Shown piece by piece: positions 22,339 through 37,200 of a stretch of 64,000 nt of DNA. The position numbers and the translations under genes are program-made. How positions within the stretch are numbered: the first letter of the stretch is position 1; every line of letters begins with the position of its first letter. Under the pieces are notes generated by a model, which saw nothing but the letters and a program-made list of their open reading frames with translations, had not been told where the DNA came from and ran no database searches. The DNA comes from Klebsormidium nitens. Taxonomy: Eukaryota; Streptophyta; Klebsormidiophyceae; Klebsormidiales; Klebsormidiaceae. Location: the NCBI GenBank assembly GCA_000708835.1, contig DF237326.1, positions 1 to 64,000 on the forward strand, written 5' to 3'.

Positions 22339-25300
22339 TTATGCATCCTCGTCACTTGGTTCGGCCACGTCGTCCTCCTCGTCGTCGCCACCCTCACCAT
22401 CCGCTATCCCCTCTAATAGCTTATCGACGTCCTCCCCCAGCGCCTCGAGCGCCTCTCTCAGCTTCTCCACCTTGGCCTCCTCCTGCCCCAGGCACACCAG
22501 CAGGTCGTTCATCTCGCCCTCCGCCTCCTTGGCCCCCACCTCCCGCCCCTCCTCCCGGGCCTGGGCCAGAGCCTCCTCCGACGGGGCACTCTGCCCGGAA
22601 GGACCGGCGCCAGGAGCGGACCGCTGCTGTTTCAACTCGGCTTCGAGCCGGTAGTTTTCCTGCCAAAGCACGAGGGGCAATCAGGGCTGTGACATGACCG
22701 CGGTTCGATTGGTCGGTCGAAAGAAAGAGCGACATCTGAAGGTGGTTGAATGTCAGTAGCTTTCGAGGGTGGTATCGACTGCAAGCTTGGGCACATCTGT
22801 AGAAAACAAGTCTATTTGAACACCTACCGAGAAGATGTAAGCCATTAAGCGCACCTGTTCGAGGGTGTTGTACGCGTTGGAGAGCGAGCGGAGGTCGGCC
22901 TCGTGTTTCTCGGCGAGCTGCTGTGCGCGCGCTGTCTCCTCCTGGAGGGCCGCCCGCTCCACCTCACCTTGCTGCACCACCCGCTGCAGCTCCGCCACCT
23001 GGAAGCCGCCACCGCGTTGGGTTGAAATGCAGCCAACAACGATACACACCAGGAAACGAAGAGAAGCCAAGCTCTCCCGCACGTTGCGAACAGAGCCAGC
23101 TATGGTCCTGTCCTGCTAATGTAGTCAACTTTTGTCAAAACCGGAACGGCAGACGCGACCCAAACATTGAGAGCAACAAAGAGAGCGTCGTGCACCTGTT
23201 TTTTGAGGGCCTCCGTCTCGGCCTTGACCCGCGCTATGTCCAGCGGGGTACCCCCCGCCTTCTTCGGCCTCGGCTCCGCTTGCAGGCTGCGAGCCATGCT
23301 CAGCGACTCGCGCGCGGCTCCATCCTGGAGCCCGCCGCTGCTTTCGCCCGCCGCCATCAGGTCCTGCGCAAGGGCCGCATTGTTCTCCCGCACCTGCGCA
23401 ACAACGAGGAGCGGCGTGAGACTGCTGGCAGCCGTGACTCCGCTCCTGGCCCACGGCAACTCTTCAGGCGGCCGTTTGCGGTGTCCTCGTCTCAACCAAC
23501 GTGGGAAGGAACCTGCCCTTAGAAAGACATTTTTTCCGCAGCCTGTCGCCAGCGAGGAGCGGTTGCTCACCGCTCCAGCGGGCTGCGGACCTGCACGACT
23601 GTCTCGTCGTTGGCACAGTCTATGTCCTGGCTGTTGCCTGTTTGTGCAGGCAGATACGGATATGAAGAAGTCGCAGCAGATCCAGATTCCAGACTGTGAG
23701 ACCCTCGCTTGTCTTTCTGACTAACGAAGCAGTTCTTGATCTTGCCACAAATAGCAAGCCATCGGCGCTTCGCGCTCGACTGTCTGTCCGCTCACTTCGA
23801 GCAGCTCGTGCGACTGCGCTCGCAGCAGCTCCTTCAACCGCTCCACCTGCGCCGCCTCCGTCTCGCCTGGCAGCGCTTCAAACTCGGCGGCGTTCCCGTC
23901 AGACGTCCCCGCGTTGGGCCGGGCGTACAACTCCAGCGAGCGCGCTTTCACCGGACCCTCGATGTCGACAACAAACCTGGCGCGAATCAATCTCGTTAGT
24001 TCCAGCTCGGAGCTCCTAGCCGGTGAAAGCATGGCATTCATTCCCTTTCCATCATGTAGGAACATGCTCTATAAAAACTACGTGCCTGGCAATAGAAGAC
24101 AAGACAAGAAGAGGCCCGATGCACAAGTTGGTCGGTACTTTTCTTTTGCGATGCTGACTCTGCCCATTTCCTTCTTCCCAGGGTGTCGTGAGACCTTTAA
24201 AAAAGCTTATGGTTGGGCTCACTTGACAAACTCCGCGTCATAGAAGGTCGTGAGCGACGCGTCCACGTCATCCTTCGGCCCTGCACTCCCGTTCTCTTCC
24301 CTTTCCTGTCCGCCCCCGGGGATGACGTCACCTGCAACCGCCGCCGCCGCAGTTGCTCGCGTCAGCGCGGCCGGCAACTTTGGCGCCGTCGCCGCGTTAT
24401 GGAAGAGCGTCGTTTGGCGCATGTTCTCCCAGAGGCCGAAGAACTTGGGCAGCCCGATGCGCTGGCTGATCAGGTCCAGGATGGTGGACGCACTGCTGGA
24501 GGCCTTGCTGGCGGAGGCAGTGGCGGAGGGGGGCGGGCAGTAGAGCAAGCACACGCCCAGGAGGACGGCGGCAAGGCCCGCAATGTGGACGCTCGCAGGG
24601 GAGCCGGTGCTGTTGGTCAGGTCAGCTGCAGAGAAGGAGCGGATGGTGTTGTTATCCTGCGAAGGTTTTGGGAAGGGAAGAACAGGAGCAGAGCTGTGTG
24701 GAAATCAAGGCACATTGTGGCGGATCATAAGGCAGGCAACGGGCAGTCTTTGAGTTCGGCTGCGGCCGAGCAGTTCCCGCGTCAGGTTTGGAGGTTCAGC
24801 GCAAAGACGGTGGGCGCAGTACACGGGGCTGCTGTGTCACGTGTCATCGATTGCTGATTGCCCAGCCAGGCTCACCAACGAGAGGCAGATGGGCGGGTGA
24901 TGCCAGGAACGCCGTGACGGCTGGCGGGCAGTCGTTGAGCCACGTGACGAGCAGGCGGAGGAAGACCGCTGGCAGCCAGGCGCTGCTTCCGGCGGCTGGG
25001 CCGTTGACGGCGGCGTACGTGGAGGCGGAGGAGAGGTAGCGGAGGCAGCGGGGCAGGAGCAGGTCCGGCTGAGCCGACGCAGAGGAGGCAATCTCGAGGG
25101 GGATCGTCAGGACCTGGCGAGGAACGCAGCGGGCACAGACGAGTCAGGAACGCGTCACTCTTTAACTTACTGTCGGTGCAGCTGGGGAGCTTGAACAGTT
25201 CCAGTGCAAAACTTCCAAAGCAGCAAATCCTGCGCCACCCTTTTAAGGGCAGGCCTGGACAGCGTCTGGCCATGTTGCCGAACGTTGCGCTCAGTGTTGA

Positions 25301-28300
25301 GAAAAAGCTGAATAGCAAATGTCAACAGGCGTCGAAACAGACGCATGAGAACATCTCAGCCGGAGGGACGTTCTCGAGAAGAGCAGGATCAACCGCTTCA
25401 AAAATGCAAGTCAAGTTTCTAGACCTTTGAACACGTGACCCTCATTCGAAACGTTTCAAACGTCAACCACAACGCGCTGACGGATACACAGAACCACAAT
25501 CCTGACCATCGGGTAGCCATTCAGGAGTCGTCTGTCGCGCAAAGCGGCCTGGCGTACTGTGGGTCGGAGCCGGTGGTGGCTCACCCTCTCTTTGCACTGC
25601 CGGTTGTCCTTGAGGATGTGCAGCAGCACCCCCGCCGCGCGGCAGCTGGCCTCCAGGTCGCCCTGCCCCCGGCTGGCCACCAGCGCGCGCACCAGGATGC
25701 TCCCGAACGACGCGTGCTCGTCGTCCGCGCCGGTGGACCCCCGCCCCACGCCCGACGGCAGCGGCAGAATGGTGGACGCCAGCGTGGTCTGGCCCTCGGG
25801 GTTGCCCTGCGGCAAAGGAGGACGGGGGGTCTCAGGCCGAGCGGTTGAACAGATGGATAGAGCCTGGCCGGTGGAGTTGCGTAACAGCAACGGTGGTCAT
25901 ATGGACAACGCTACAGCATTCTCCACGAACGATGTCATCTGTCGCTGATCTTTTGTCGGCACATTCGCTCCAGAGAGTCTGGATTTCTGGCGACCGGGAT
26001 CCTCGCTGTGACAAGTTGACTTAATTAAACGCACACCTGTCCATCTTACTACTGCTGGACAGCCTTGGTTACAGGGATTCGCTACCAACCACATGTACAT
26101 TTCGTGTTGTCTCGACGCACCAACGAACCGGCCTCGACTTTCTATCCTCGGCTCCCACTCTTGAGCAGCAATCGGAGATTGACGACTGCCAGCCCGTTGC
26201 GCACCTCGCAGAAGCAGCGGAAGACGTACTCGGCGGCCGCCCTCTCGCGGGGGCTGCCCGCCCTGAGCGCGGCGTGCAGGACGGCGTGCAGTGCGGGCTC
26301 GCTGCCAGCCTCCCCGACCAGCTTGCTCCCCAGCGCCACCTGGCTCGGGCCGTGCCGCGCCACCGCGTCGCCCAGACACCGCAGCGCCTGCGCGCGCACG
26401 CCCACTGACGGCAGCCGCGGGTCCACCGCCAGGGGCACCAGCACGTCCAGCAGCGCGTTCTGTAGCCCAAGAGACGGGGGGTCGAATGTGCGAAGACAAG
26501 CAGAGTCGGCTTGCTTTTATTGATGCGTCAGGCAGCAGCGACGACTTACTCCCGGAGTCGGTTCAAAAAATACAGAGACCTAAGAAAAAATGGGTCCCGC
26601 AATGATGTAGGAGGGCGACATCGTGTTCTGTCGCATGGCTGGGCGGTGCGTTGCTGACCTGTGTGAGCAGGGTCTGGTTGGCCACGATGTTGGCCTCCTG
26701 CCCTGGAGGCATGTTGGCATTCCGCGCCAGCAGGAGCGTCACCGTCTCCAGCGCGCACAGCAGGTTGATTGCCTTCTGGCGCGGCAGGTTCTCTGCGGGC
26801 GCCTTGCGCAGCTTGAGCAGCCCCGGGATGGCTGACAGCCCCACGGTCTCCCGCAAGTAGGTCTGGCAAGACCAAGGAAAAATGTTGATATCAGGACGTT
26901 GAAGGGACCCGGACAAACAGCGGTTAGCCACCACATACTAATCTGCAGCTTCCACGATACCCGCCAACATCAAGAGTGGGTCGTAAGGCTTTGCTCGGCA
27001 AGAGACAGAAGCCAAGACCGAAGGATCTGCAACGAAGCGGAGGGCAAGTAGAGCGAACTCAATCACCCTTTTGAGCTGTTTCAGGGCCGCCTCAGGCCGG
27101 TCGACGAAAAAACTCGCCATCCACAAGAAATCCACGTCGCGACGAGGCGCGAGCGGTTCCCACACCCGTACCTGGTTGGAGGGGTTGTTGCGCAGCAGAT
27201 TGTTGAGCAGCTCGAGGCAGTCCTGCACGATGATGCCGCCGTCGGAGCTGCCCTCGTCCGTCACGATGTGGAACAGCCGCTCGAACGCGCCCTCAAACAC
27301 CACGATCTTCTGGATCTCCTCCGCGGAGCGCGTCAGGAAGATGAGCAGCAGCAGCGCCTCGTTGCGGATGACCTCGCGCTCGCCCAGCATGTCCATCAAC
27401 CGCGCCACGCCCATCGGGGCGCCAAGAATCGCCTCCTGCAGCCTACACCAGAGAAGGAGCGGCGGAGGTCAGATCAGGCTGAGGCTCGTGTCTTCCATTG
27501 GACGGGTGGGACGGAGGGGTCCGGGAAAGAGGTGGGAGTGAGGAGTTGCTGAGTGCCGGGGGGCGAAAACTGCGGGTGAAGGCTGGGGCATGTCGGAACC
27601 GAAGGAATCAGTTGGAAGAGGAAGAGGGTAAGAACACCGTCGATTTGATTAAGAACAGGCCTCAAGCACTCGTAGAAGTGGCAGATATAAAGGGCTTCCA
27701 AAAAGCGCAGCCGAAGTGAGGCCGGTGACAAGAAGGTTCAAGGTCAAACGGTCGTTACAAGTCGAACTCGACTGAAGGGAAAAGACCCAGTTTGGGCACG
27801 GATGGGAGCAGTATGACGGAGGGCCGGACAGAGAGGGTTCAGAGACCAGACGAGATACTGGAATGACATCAACTCGTTGCAAGACATTTGGACGACAATC
27901 AGGCCAAGTGCGACTACAGAAGCGTCTTCCAAAAGGTTTTCAACAGATCTCCAAGGTGAAGCCTTGAAAAAAGCAGAATCAGAAAGTAAGATTCGAATAG
28001 CCCACAGGCTTGCGGGCACCCTGAACGTGACGGACCCAGTCTCCAACATGGTCACAGGGCGAATATCTCGAATAGGACCAGTAAGTATTACAGAGAAGAT
28101 AAAGCAGTACGATGTCACAGACTCTCAAGATTCGAGCACAAGCGGTGGTGGCTGAGTCACCGCATGGGGCGCGCCCTGACCTGCCGGGGCTGTTTTGCAG
28201 GAGCACTGTGAGCAGCTGCACGGTGTGGTAGCGCACGTAGAAGTCGTCCTCCTGCAGCAGGCTCAGCAGCAGCTGCACGCTGCCCGCCTCGCGCGCAAAC

Positions 28301-29815
28301 AGCTCCGCGTTGATGCGCCCGGGGGCCGCCTTGCCCCCCTGCGGCGGCGTCAACACGACCAGAGCGTTGATGAGCGCCTCCAGCGCGCCGCGCACCATCT
28401 CCACGTCCTCGCGCTCCTCACCCAGGACCGCAGTCAGGACGGGCAGGCCTGGGGGCAAAAGCACCAGCGGAGAGATTGGCACGAGGGCTATCCCCATATC
28501 TTCATGACCAACGGGGCTGGCCCAGTGATACGGCCGGCTTCACTTCATTGGGTGAAGCTACTCCCTAACATGGACCCTTCAACGTCGTTGCCCACATGGT
28601 GGACTGGCAGTAACATGAACCTGCCCTAGAAGAGCCAGCTCACACAAGACTGTACCAAAACCTGCTAGAACCTGGTCCCAACTCACAAAGTCATGCTCTT
28701 ATTCAACACCTTAAGTTGACCGGAGATCGCCAATGGGCACCATGTCGGGTGTCGATGCAGGTGAGGTTGAGCTCCATACACAAGTATGCTGCTGTCTCTC
28801 TCTCCCAAATCTATTTTGGCGACAGAAGTAAGCTGTAGGAATACAAACTTTCACTTTAAAACCTGGACTATGCAGACTCCCTTTGCGGTTGTCTTCAAGC
28901 AATGGGCAACCAATCTCCACACCCCAGAGGGGGCTACTTAATTCTAAAGCTGAAACCCTGATGCTTCATGTGAAGAGAAGACTGCGGTGGCTTTCTGCCA
29001 TGCTCTTCTTTCGAACCGGAAACCTCCGCCGGAAACCTCACCCATCGCTCCGAAGGCCATCTGGGCGGTCGGGTTCTCCGCCACAGCGTCTCGCAGCTCC
29101 CCCATCGCAGCACGGCGGTCCTCAGCAAGCCGGCCATTGCTGATGCGCTCCAAGAGCTGCTCAACACCGCTGCACAAGGACAAGCCTCCTAAATCAATTA
29201 TCAGTGAGGCAAAGTAAAATGGGGCCCAAAGGTGGGGCAACAACCAGCAATCACCAATTGTATCCCAAGGGAAACCCTTAAGCTCCTGAGCACTGCTACT
29301 CAACTTGAGAGCCCTCTCAGGAGGCCTCTAGATGTTCAGTAAGGTCTTCCACACAAAGTGCTTTTAAAATGCTGATGCATTGTTAAAAGCTCCTTTCCCT
29401 GGGCGGAGAATTTCATCCTGCAACAGCTTTTGAATTCAGAGATTGCCCCTTTGACAGAAATATCTCAAGCCCTTGGTCTTAGAAACACCAGCTCTCCATT
29501 GAAAGAAGAGTTACGGCGACCTGCTGGAACTCCAGATGACTGAAGAGCAACCTCAGCAAGCATTTAGATGACGAGTTGAACTGTAGACCCATCCCCGATA
29601 GGGGCCTGTGGAGACTACAATGCAGTAACTTAGATGGATTCCCATGGTCATGCTTGACCGAAGTGAAAGGGACAATTGCTGTGGCCAGCTGCATTTGTTG
29701 AGCTAGTATGAGCGCACCCGTCATCATCTGACTGTTCCCCGTTGCCAAAAACGAGACCCCCAACTCCTTGGGCGACAGACTGCAGATTCAATGGCCCTAA
29801 CTTTAAATACGACAT
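22339..29815 (-). CDS. USO1: Vesicle tethering factor USO1/p115 (golgin candidate 6 type)
   Basis: Thirteen exons, read on -: 29815-29718, 29169-29042, 28448-28181, 27442-27172, 26862-26659, 26459-26205, 25806-25585, 25113-24876, 24625-24223, 23976-23796, 23393-23196, 22998-22855, 22659-22339. All junctions are GT-AG and in frame; the product is 976 aa. The N-terminus MSYLKLGP..VFGNGEQSDDD leads into VEQLLERISNGRLAEDRRAAM, the p115 head start. Armadillo-like repeats fill about 33-730 (VRYHTVQLLTVLLQNSP, DCLELLNNLLRNNPSNQ, TYLRETVGLSAI, DNRQCKER, LLVTWLNDCPPAV). The end of the head is FVVDIEGPVKARSLELYA. A coiled coil follows at about 735-950 (LLVCLGQEEAKVEKLRE) and then an acidic tail. p115 is a cytosolic homodimer that tethers ER-derived COPI/COPII vesicles to the Golgi through golgins, Rab1 and SNAREs. 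A Gly/Ala-rich insertion lies before DDVDASLTTFYDAEF in exon 9. Confidence 0.93.
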
Positions 29816-31217
29816 CTTGTTGACAATCAAAGCAAGGACGTTTTGAGGACGAACGCCATCGTTGAAGAAGCTGGGTAGCAATGAAGTAAATTACTCCGGC
29901 CAGACACTGCAATTTGCGGATTGTAAACACTGTATATTGGCCCAGCTGCTAAGAACTAGGTTGACGATAAATTGCTTGGGCAAAATTGTTGCTTACAAAG
30001 ATTCAGTGCGTGAGCGAATCAGCGGCGGGGATGGTACTTGGTCACGATTCACACGTGTTTACTTCAGCCAATCAATCTTCTGTACAGACGATTCTGATGC
30101 TTCTAGCCATTCCCTAAAGACTGAAGTCAACCATCATGTCTGGCACGCAAAGGGCTTATGTGTTCTTCCTTATGGATCCACACATAATTGAATGTATAGT
30201 CGCAAGACAAGGAGCTGGAGCAAGCTACGTAAGTAGGCAGGCTGGCACGCCAATGATATGAATAATACACGTCATCCATTGCATATTGGGTTCGCTCTTT
30301 CACTACGACGCGGACGGTACATGCATCTATTCCGAGCTAGCTCTCGTAAACATACGAAGGTCCACTATTGCATCACGGTGGGCCTGGCATTTGGTCGAAT
30401 GTATTTGAAGCACTGCCGCCATGCCGTGTTGCCTCTGCAGTGTCCAAATATCAATGCGCGCCTATGCATTGCAATATACCGGATCAAGTTCAATGGCTGA
30501 CTCGGGATTTTGATCGGAACACGTATTGCAACAAGTGGCCCGCTGTACAGACATGCCGCGCGTCCAACACGGCGGCCGCGCCGTGTTTGATTTGAATGTA
30601 CAGAAGCTTCGTATTATAGCCCGCACTGCAGGGAGCTAGCTCAGGTCTTCTTGATTTTCAAAAGAGAGACCAGCATGCATGATTTCCCCAACTCAATTCC
30701 AATCGATTTCTGCGTGTGTGTGTCTATTGATCACAATTGGCAGCAATTGTGACTAGTCTCACGCGCTGAATAGAACTCTCTGTCCGATTGCAGGATCACA
30801 TCGTTACAATTTGTCCGAGTCACTCTAGGTTTCACGGACCGGATCAGATTTCCCACACTTTCAGTTCGACATGTTTCTTGATTTCCCGTTGGTTTAAGTC
30901 TTGTGATGGCGTTCCTCAATACTTCTCATTGTGGCAAAAACAGGCTCTACAGATCGCAGCTGCAGTTGTAGGCAATTCCTTACCGTACTCTTTTGTCACG
31001 AACTAAAGACAGCTCTCTTCCATCTATGCCTTTGGCAAAGCATATCATGTGTTTCAATCTACAATCTTGGTACAGGATGCTAAAGTACAGTATACTTGCA
31101 ATACTCAAAGCTTTATCAGTACAACGTCGTCGGCCATGATACACCTCGTTCACAGATCACCTAAAAGCGTTTCACATTCTCCACACCACACCTCAAAGCG
31201 TTACACTTCCGAACTCG
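29816..31217. other. Spacer upstream of USO1 and downstream of beta-galactosidase
   Basis: 1.4 kb holding the USO1 promoter (minus strand) and the 3' end of the beta-galactosidase transcript. Short frames only; nothing recognised. Confidence 0.6.
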
Positions 31218-34200
31218 CTAGCTGGTCTCAACGCTTGCTGGCACTCCCTCTGGTCCCAGTGTGACGACGGCTACTCCACTCGGATCACCCCCCTGCTCTT
31301 CGAAGATGACCAGCAAATTATCGGTGGGCTGCAACCACTCTCTGGGGACGTGGTACCTGTGCACCCCGGGCAAAAAAAGCGTCAGCGTTACATCCAACAA
31401 GCTAGCACACAGAAATGCGTGAACGGGGACAAGCTCAGGGGAGGAAAGCAGGGCTTGCTCGTAGACCGCTTCCCTTGATAGGCCGCAAGGAAGACTTTCG
31501 AGATGACGGACTCAAGCCAAATCAGCCCCGAGCTTGCAAAGGGGAAGGCTACACTGCTCGAAGAACGGATGTCGTAAGCGGGCCGCGAGGGCTGTCTGCG
31601 CGGCTCACCATCTTTGGATGGGCTGGCCGCAGCCGGTGTAGCACTTGTCCGTGCGGAACGGTCCTCGGTAGTCGCATGGCGGGCACTGGCCGGGCGCGGC
31701 AATCTGCGACGGCCAGTGGCGACCGATGCCGTGGCCATTGACCCACACCAGGCCCTTGCCCAGCGACTGCAGGTCCAGAGCGACCGGGGAGGTGCCCGGG
31801 GGGGAGGCGAAGGACGTCTGCAGCAATGGCGGCATTCATGTGTCAAATCGCTAATTTACTGCACTGAAAGGCCGAAATTTTAGGGCCTAATGTGTGGTCT
31901 TCTTCAGAGCATGATGCTGATCTCAAAGGCAAAAATAAACGATATCAAGTTCGGCCAAGTTCTCCTTTCTAGAGGTTCTCTCCTGTACACACCGCTTTGC
32001 TCAGTTGGCAGCGTGTGGCTCGGGCGATCTCTTGATTCTGGTCCGCATTCAGAAGCTACAACTGGCGCTCATGCATCCTCAAAGAGTCATTTCCGAACCA
32101 CACCCTGCTCCGCTCCCGACGACATAGTCGGATGCCTTTGAATCATGCCCGGTGACACCGGGCGAAGCTGCCGGGGGCCGTGCCGAGCGGGTGGTGCGTG
32201 CCCACCTTGTACCAGGTGAAGGGGCTGCCGACGCTCCTGCCCAGGCCAGCGGACCAGGTCACGTTGCGCTGACCCTCGGGGGAGAACACACCGCGGAGCT
32301 CGCCCTCCAAGGCCGTCTGCAACGCACGAGCGATAAGTTCTCGACGGAAGCAAGGGCAATTGGACAGAACTCGACTTCGTCTGAAGCTAAAACCCACATT
32401 CATCCTACATGTCAGCATGCTGAGCGGCGTGGCATCGCTCCCTGTTTCACCCTCCTGATTGGCTTCAAAGGTGACTTGACTTTTCTGGTGCGGCACCGGC
32501 GCCGGCGCACCTCATGCGTCCAGTTGCCGTGGGTGAGATTGGCCGCCAGGTCGATCTCGTTGCGCAGCAGCAGCACGTGCCCCGTGATGCCCGCACCCAT
32601 CTGCTCGAACCGCGGGGAGAAGTTCTGCAGCCAGGAAAAGTGAGTCAAGGTTTTGATAGATTGCTTGTCATCCAGGCACCGAGACCATTTGTTTCAGGAG
32701 GCACCTTTACTGCCACCGCGTGGCTCTGTTTAAAACGTCTTTTCTGAAGGCCTTGGACGATGAGAGACGGGTTGTCGTATGATTTAGGCAGCATCTCAAC
32801 TTCAATACCGCGCTGTCGTCTCAAGGCGTGCACCCAGTCCTCCCAACGACCGAGTTGCCAGCCTCGTATCCCCTGCAGCGCTCACCTGCAGGCCCACCGT
32901 CTCGACCAGGACCGCCAGCTCGTTCTCCGTTCCGTCCTCTCGAGGCGACACGGGAGCAGTCAGGTTCAAGCCGCCCATGACGTGACCTGCAGGATGGACA
33001 GCGGGCACGGTGAGGCTCGGAGCGTTGCCGGAGAGATCGCTTCAATCAAGCATACAAGAACTGTTCCTCAAGCAAAATCTAACTTGATGGGCTCGAAATT
33101 GGCTCACTACCCTGGTGTGCGGATCGCTAGTACGCTAGCGCAGGCGGAAGCCCCATGAGTGCAAGTTTCAATGAAAAGGCTGAAAGCACCTCACCGATGT
33201 AGTCGCCGTTCAGGAAGAAGTGCACCAAATCGCGTGCGGCTGTCAGCATGATGCTGTACGTGGCGTTGTTTGAGTCCGGAAGGCTGGTGGAGTTCAGGGT
33301 AAAGCTGCAGCATAACACATGGGTTAGAACACCCGACGAGCCGTGGGGTTTGCTTTGAGCCGGAGCATCCCGCAATGAAACTCTATGTTCCGCGAGGTTC
33401 TTGTAAAGAAATTGGCAGCTGGAAGAAGGCTGGTACGCTCTTAGGCCCAGTAGATTGATGACGCATGGCAGGTCCGATGCCGGCTTGGGACATCTGTTCG
33501 GAACACCTAGAAGACCCGACGTCAGCAAGCAGTGATTGGCGCGACTACCGACGTGTGTTGACGGGCTGCCCCGCGTACCTGCGCCTGTACCAGAGGTAGT
33601 CGCTCGTGTCCCGCGTGGTGGCGATCTGTTCCAGGGGGACGCGCGCCGTGACGGCATGCTCACGCGGGGACAGCGGCTCGGCCCAGTGACTCCACTCCAA
33701 CGTGCCTGCACGGAAGAGGGGAAAGAGCTCCACCTCTGCTGCTGGATCGTGCAACAGCTACTTCAAGTTGGGTATTTAGAGCACAGAAAATTAAGCGAAC
33801 GGGTCTTGGTGCATAAGCAAGTGGGCCTTTTCCAGGCCTCATGGTTCTGCAGCCACGACATGTGATGAGGACTTGCATGTCTGTCAGCATCGTACTGAAT
33901 GTCTAAACGTTGTGCCGCGTCTTTTGAAACCATACCTCAAACAATCCGCTAACAATATTAATCCGATACGCCGAGGGCACCATGCTTAGTGCTTACCGGA
34001 TTGAACGTGCTCAACGATGCGACGGTCGCCTGTGACCTTTGACGTGGCCGTTGATGCCGCTTCAGTCGTTGATTCCACAATTGGCATGATCGCCTTAGGA
34101 CGAGCCTCCATCTGAGAGTAGAAAGAAAGCCTCAGGATACATCTCTGCGAAGTTGGCCTGGCCTGAAAACAAGTACGGAGACCTGATGAAAATGCATCAG

Positions 34201-37200
34201 CACAAGAAATGAATCTCTGTTTCACTCCTTCACTTCCTCCTATCATGTTGTTTCAAATAAAACACGCCGAACCGAGCTCGGTTGTTCGTTCCAAGCCGTC
34301 AGCGCCGAGCCCCGGCCTATGCTGCAAGATACCTAACAATCATCACAACATTGGGTGCGAGTCCAAAGGCGAAGCATGGCTGCCGTTGCGCGTGGCGGCG
34401 TCACCTGGGCGGTGTTGAAGCGCACAGTGGTGCAGTCGGGCAGGACGGAGACGGACCAGGGCGGCAGCACGTACGGCCGGCCGCGGAACGTGGCCAGGAA
34501 CGGCAGCGACTCGTCCCAGTTGGACAGGAACGCCGCGCACGGGCCACTGCCGTTGCTGGCGCCGAGGGAGGTAAACAGGTGAGCCTGAAAGAAAATTGCC
34601 ATTCACTCGAACGTTTTAAAAAGCGCACAATGTCTGACTTACAGGCTGAATGAAAAGAGCGGACAAAGTTGACAGAGATGAGATGTGTGGACAGAATTTC
34701 GAAATGAACGATAGTTGAGAGATGCGGAACGCCGACTTACGTTTCTTTCGTAGCGCGAGCCAGGGAATGTGAAGCCTCCTAGCTAAGCGCTTGAGAAAGT
34801 GTCTCGAGAACATCGCTTATGATTCAAGGGTGCATCGGACGAGATGCCGCGGGCGGGCAGTCACCTCTTGCTTGGGTCCCAGCTGCTGTACGAGCGGCTC
34901 GTCCACTGCGAGTAGGGCACCCTCGCAAGCGCGGATGGCCGAGTGCAGCGCCGCCAGGTGGCTGTACTTGGGCTCGCGGATGAGGCCTGAATCAAAGGGG
35001 AAGTCTGAATTGGTATACCCCTTTCATGATTCTTTGTGTTTAGACCCGAGTCGAGGGTCAAAACAATGCATGATATCCTAGCCAAAGTCAATTTCAGGAC
35101 TCGACGATCACAAGGTGAAAAAGTGGTACAAGCAGTTGAAACAGTCAGGCTGTCACAAAACGAGGGACACTCTTTCTTTCGAGAAGTCTCCCCCAGCTAA
35201 AATTGACAACGGACAGCGGCGGTCTCTTGGCCACCTCTTCTCAAGCAGATGCGCAAGGCATACTCGAGATGCCGAGACATGCTCACCATATTCGTCGAGG
35301 GGCGCATCGTAGTCGTACGATGTCGTAAGGAAAGGCCCGCCTGTTGTGCGCCCGAAGCTCGTGCCTCCGTGGTACTGCAGCAAAGCAGGCACAAGGAGGC
35401 GTCAAAGGAGGCGTCTAGAACCCATTGAATGCACCAGCTCAGAACCAAATTGAATTCTGGGTTCGCAGAGCCTGCTTGTCGCGACTTTTGAACGGACCAT
35501 CGGGGCAGGCTGTCTCCTCGGACTCATTGCACCAGCTTTACGAGGTAATACAGCAGACCGGGCGGCTGGATTCTGCTGGGCCGCACCATGTAGTAGCTCA
35601 TGAGCGCTCCCCCCTTTGCGTAAAAGCGGGCGACGGCAAACGCGATGTCCTCCGCAGCGCGCCTCGGCATTGGGTACAACCAGCCGCCAAACCTGTGCCA
35701 GGTGAAAAAGCTGTCAGCGGCGAATTCAGCCGCTTCGGCTTGATTCTGAGAGCACGGGACGCTCAGCAGCCGTCGAAGCTGCTGCTCTACGAGACCCACA
35801 GGCAGAGCGGAAAGACGCTTGGAAAAGCAGGGCTGTCGGCGATGCACACCCCAGGTGACAGCGTCCGACTCACGTGCACAGTCAACGCAAGAGTACAATC
35901 CACCGGGACGACAGCATCACATGCACCCCCAATGCTGCGCATTGGTTCAGGAGCGGATGGTGCTTACCAGCCGTCCCAGTTTTCAGTCCACATCTTGGGC
36001 ATGGGCCACCGGTGGGGTTGGAAGTTATCGCAGTAGAAGCCATTGCACGTGTTGACCTGGGGCGAAAGAGGAGCGGAGTGAGCCTCGGCAGAGCCGACAG
36101 ATTTTCCTAGTTAGCGGACGAGGCAGGGCCGAAGGAAGCCCGTGCTCCCGAGAGTTTCAATAACCGTTTCTTCACTTACTGAGGCTGCTTTAGAGTTCTC
36201 CAGTGTCAAAATCTGAACGACGGCTAACTTCACAGCTTCTAACTTTACTCTGGTGCACAATTCCAATGTCACCATTCCAGAGTCTTGCACAGAATGCTCA
36301 TTGCAACAAGATCAGACTCTCGAGAACGGTTTCGGGGACCTACAATGAAGCCCGGGGCGTCTGGTTGCTGGCACATGATCCAGGGCACCCCTGCGTCCAG
36401 GGACTTGGCCATGTCGGCAGCCCAGTAGGCATAACGCTTCCCAGCTTCGCCATACGCGGCTTGGACGCTGCCGTACTCGTTCTCGATCTGCGAGAGGTCG
36501 AAGATGCTTCGTACTTCAGTATGAAAGATTCACAGCAAAATATGGGCACACGAATGTCCAATGTATGTTGCAAAAGCGAGATTGTTCTTGGTTCATTCTG
36601 GATAAATTCTTGGTGGGCTCTCCAACAACATGATTCCTTGGTTGCTACCATTTATGTAGCTTCTCGGTGGGCTCTCCAACAACATGATTCCTGGGTTGCT
36701 ACTTTTTATACAAACATAAGAATCTGCCCTTAGCACTCGCCACAAGCGTGATGCTTGCCAGGATCCTTGCGCTTTTATGGTGTATCCGTTCATGTGTTAC
36801 ATCCCAGCCCCTCCACGCCAAACACAATCCATAGAGAATGTTACATGACTTCTCGACGAAGGTGAGAAATCGCTTCGATGCAGCAGCTTGGGTGATGCCC
36901 TTCTAAGAGAAGAGTGCTCATGGCAGATGCTCACCTGCGCCAGGATGATGGGGCCGCCCTGCCAGCTGAACAGCTGGTGCTCCTTCATCATGGCGACAAT
37001 CTTGCGGGTGAAAACCTCCATCTTCGCCTGCAGTGCACAAGCTTCGACTGTTGCAATACGCGATCCACGGCACAGAAAGGATTCGTTTTCCCACTCTTGA
37101 ACTGACAAAAGTTTTATTCGGAGAGCATCAACATAAGGAAGGAATGTGGGCCATATGCAACAGAAACGGGCAGAAGCGCGCACAGTCAACTCAGCCAACC

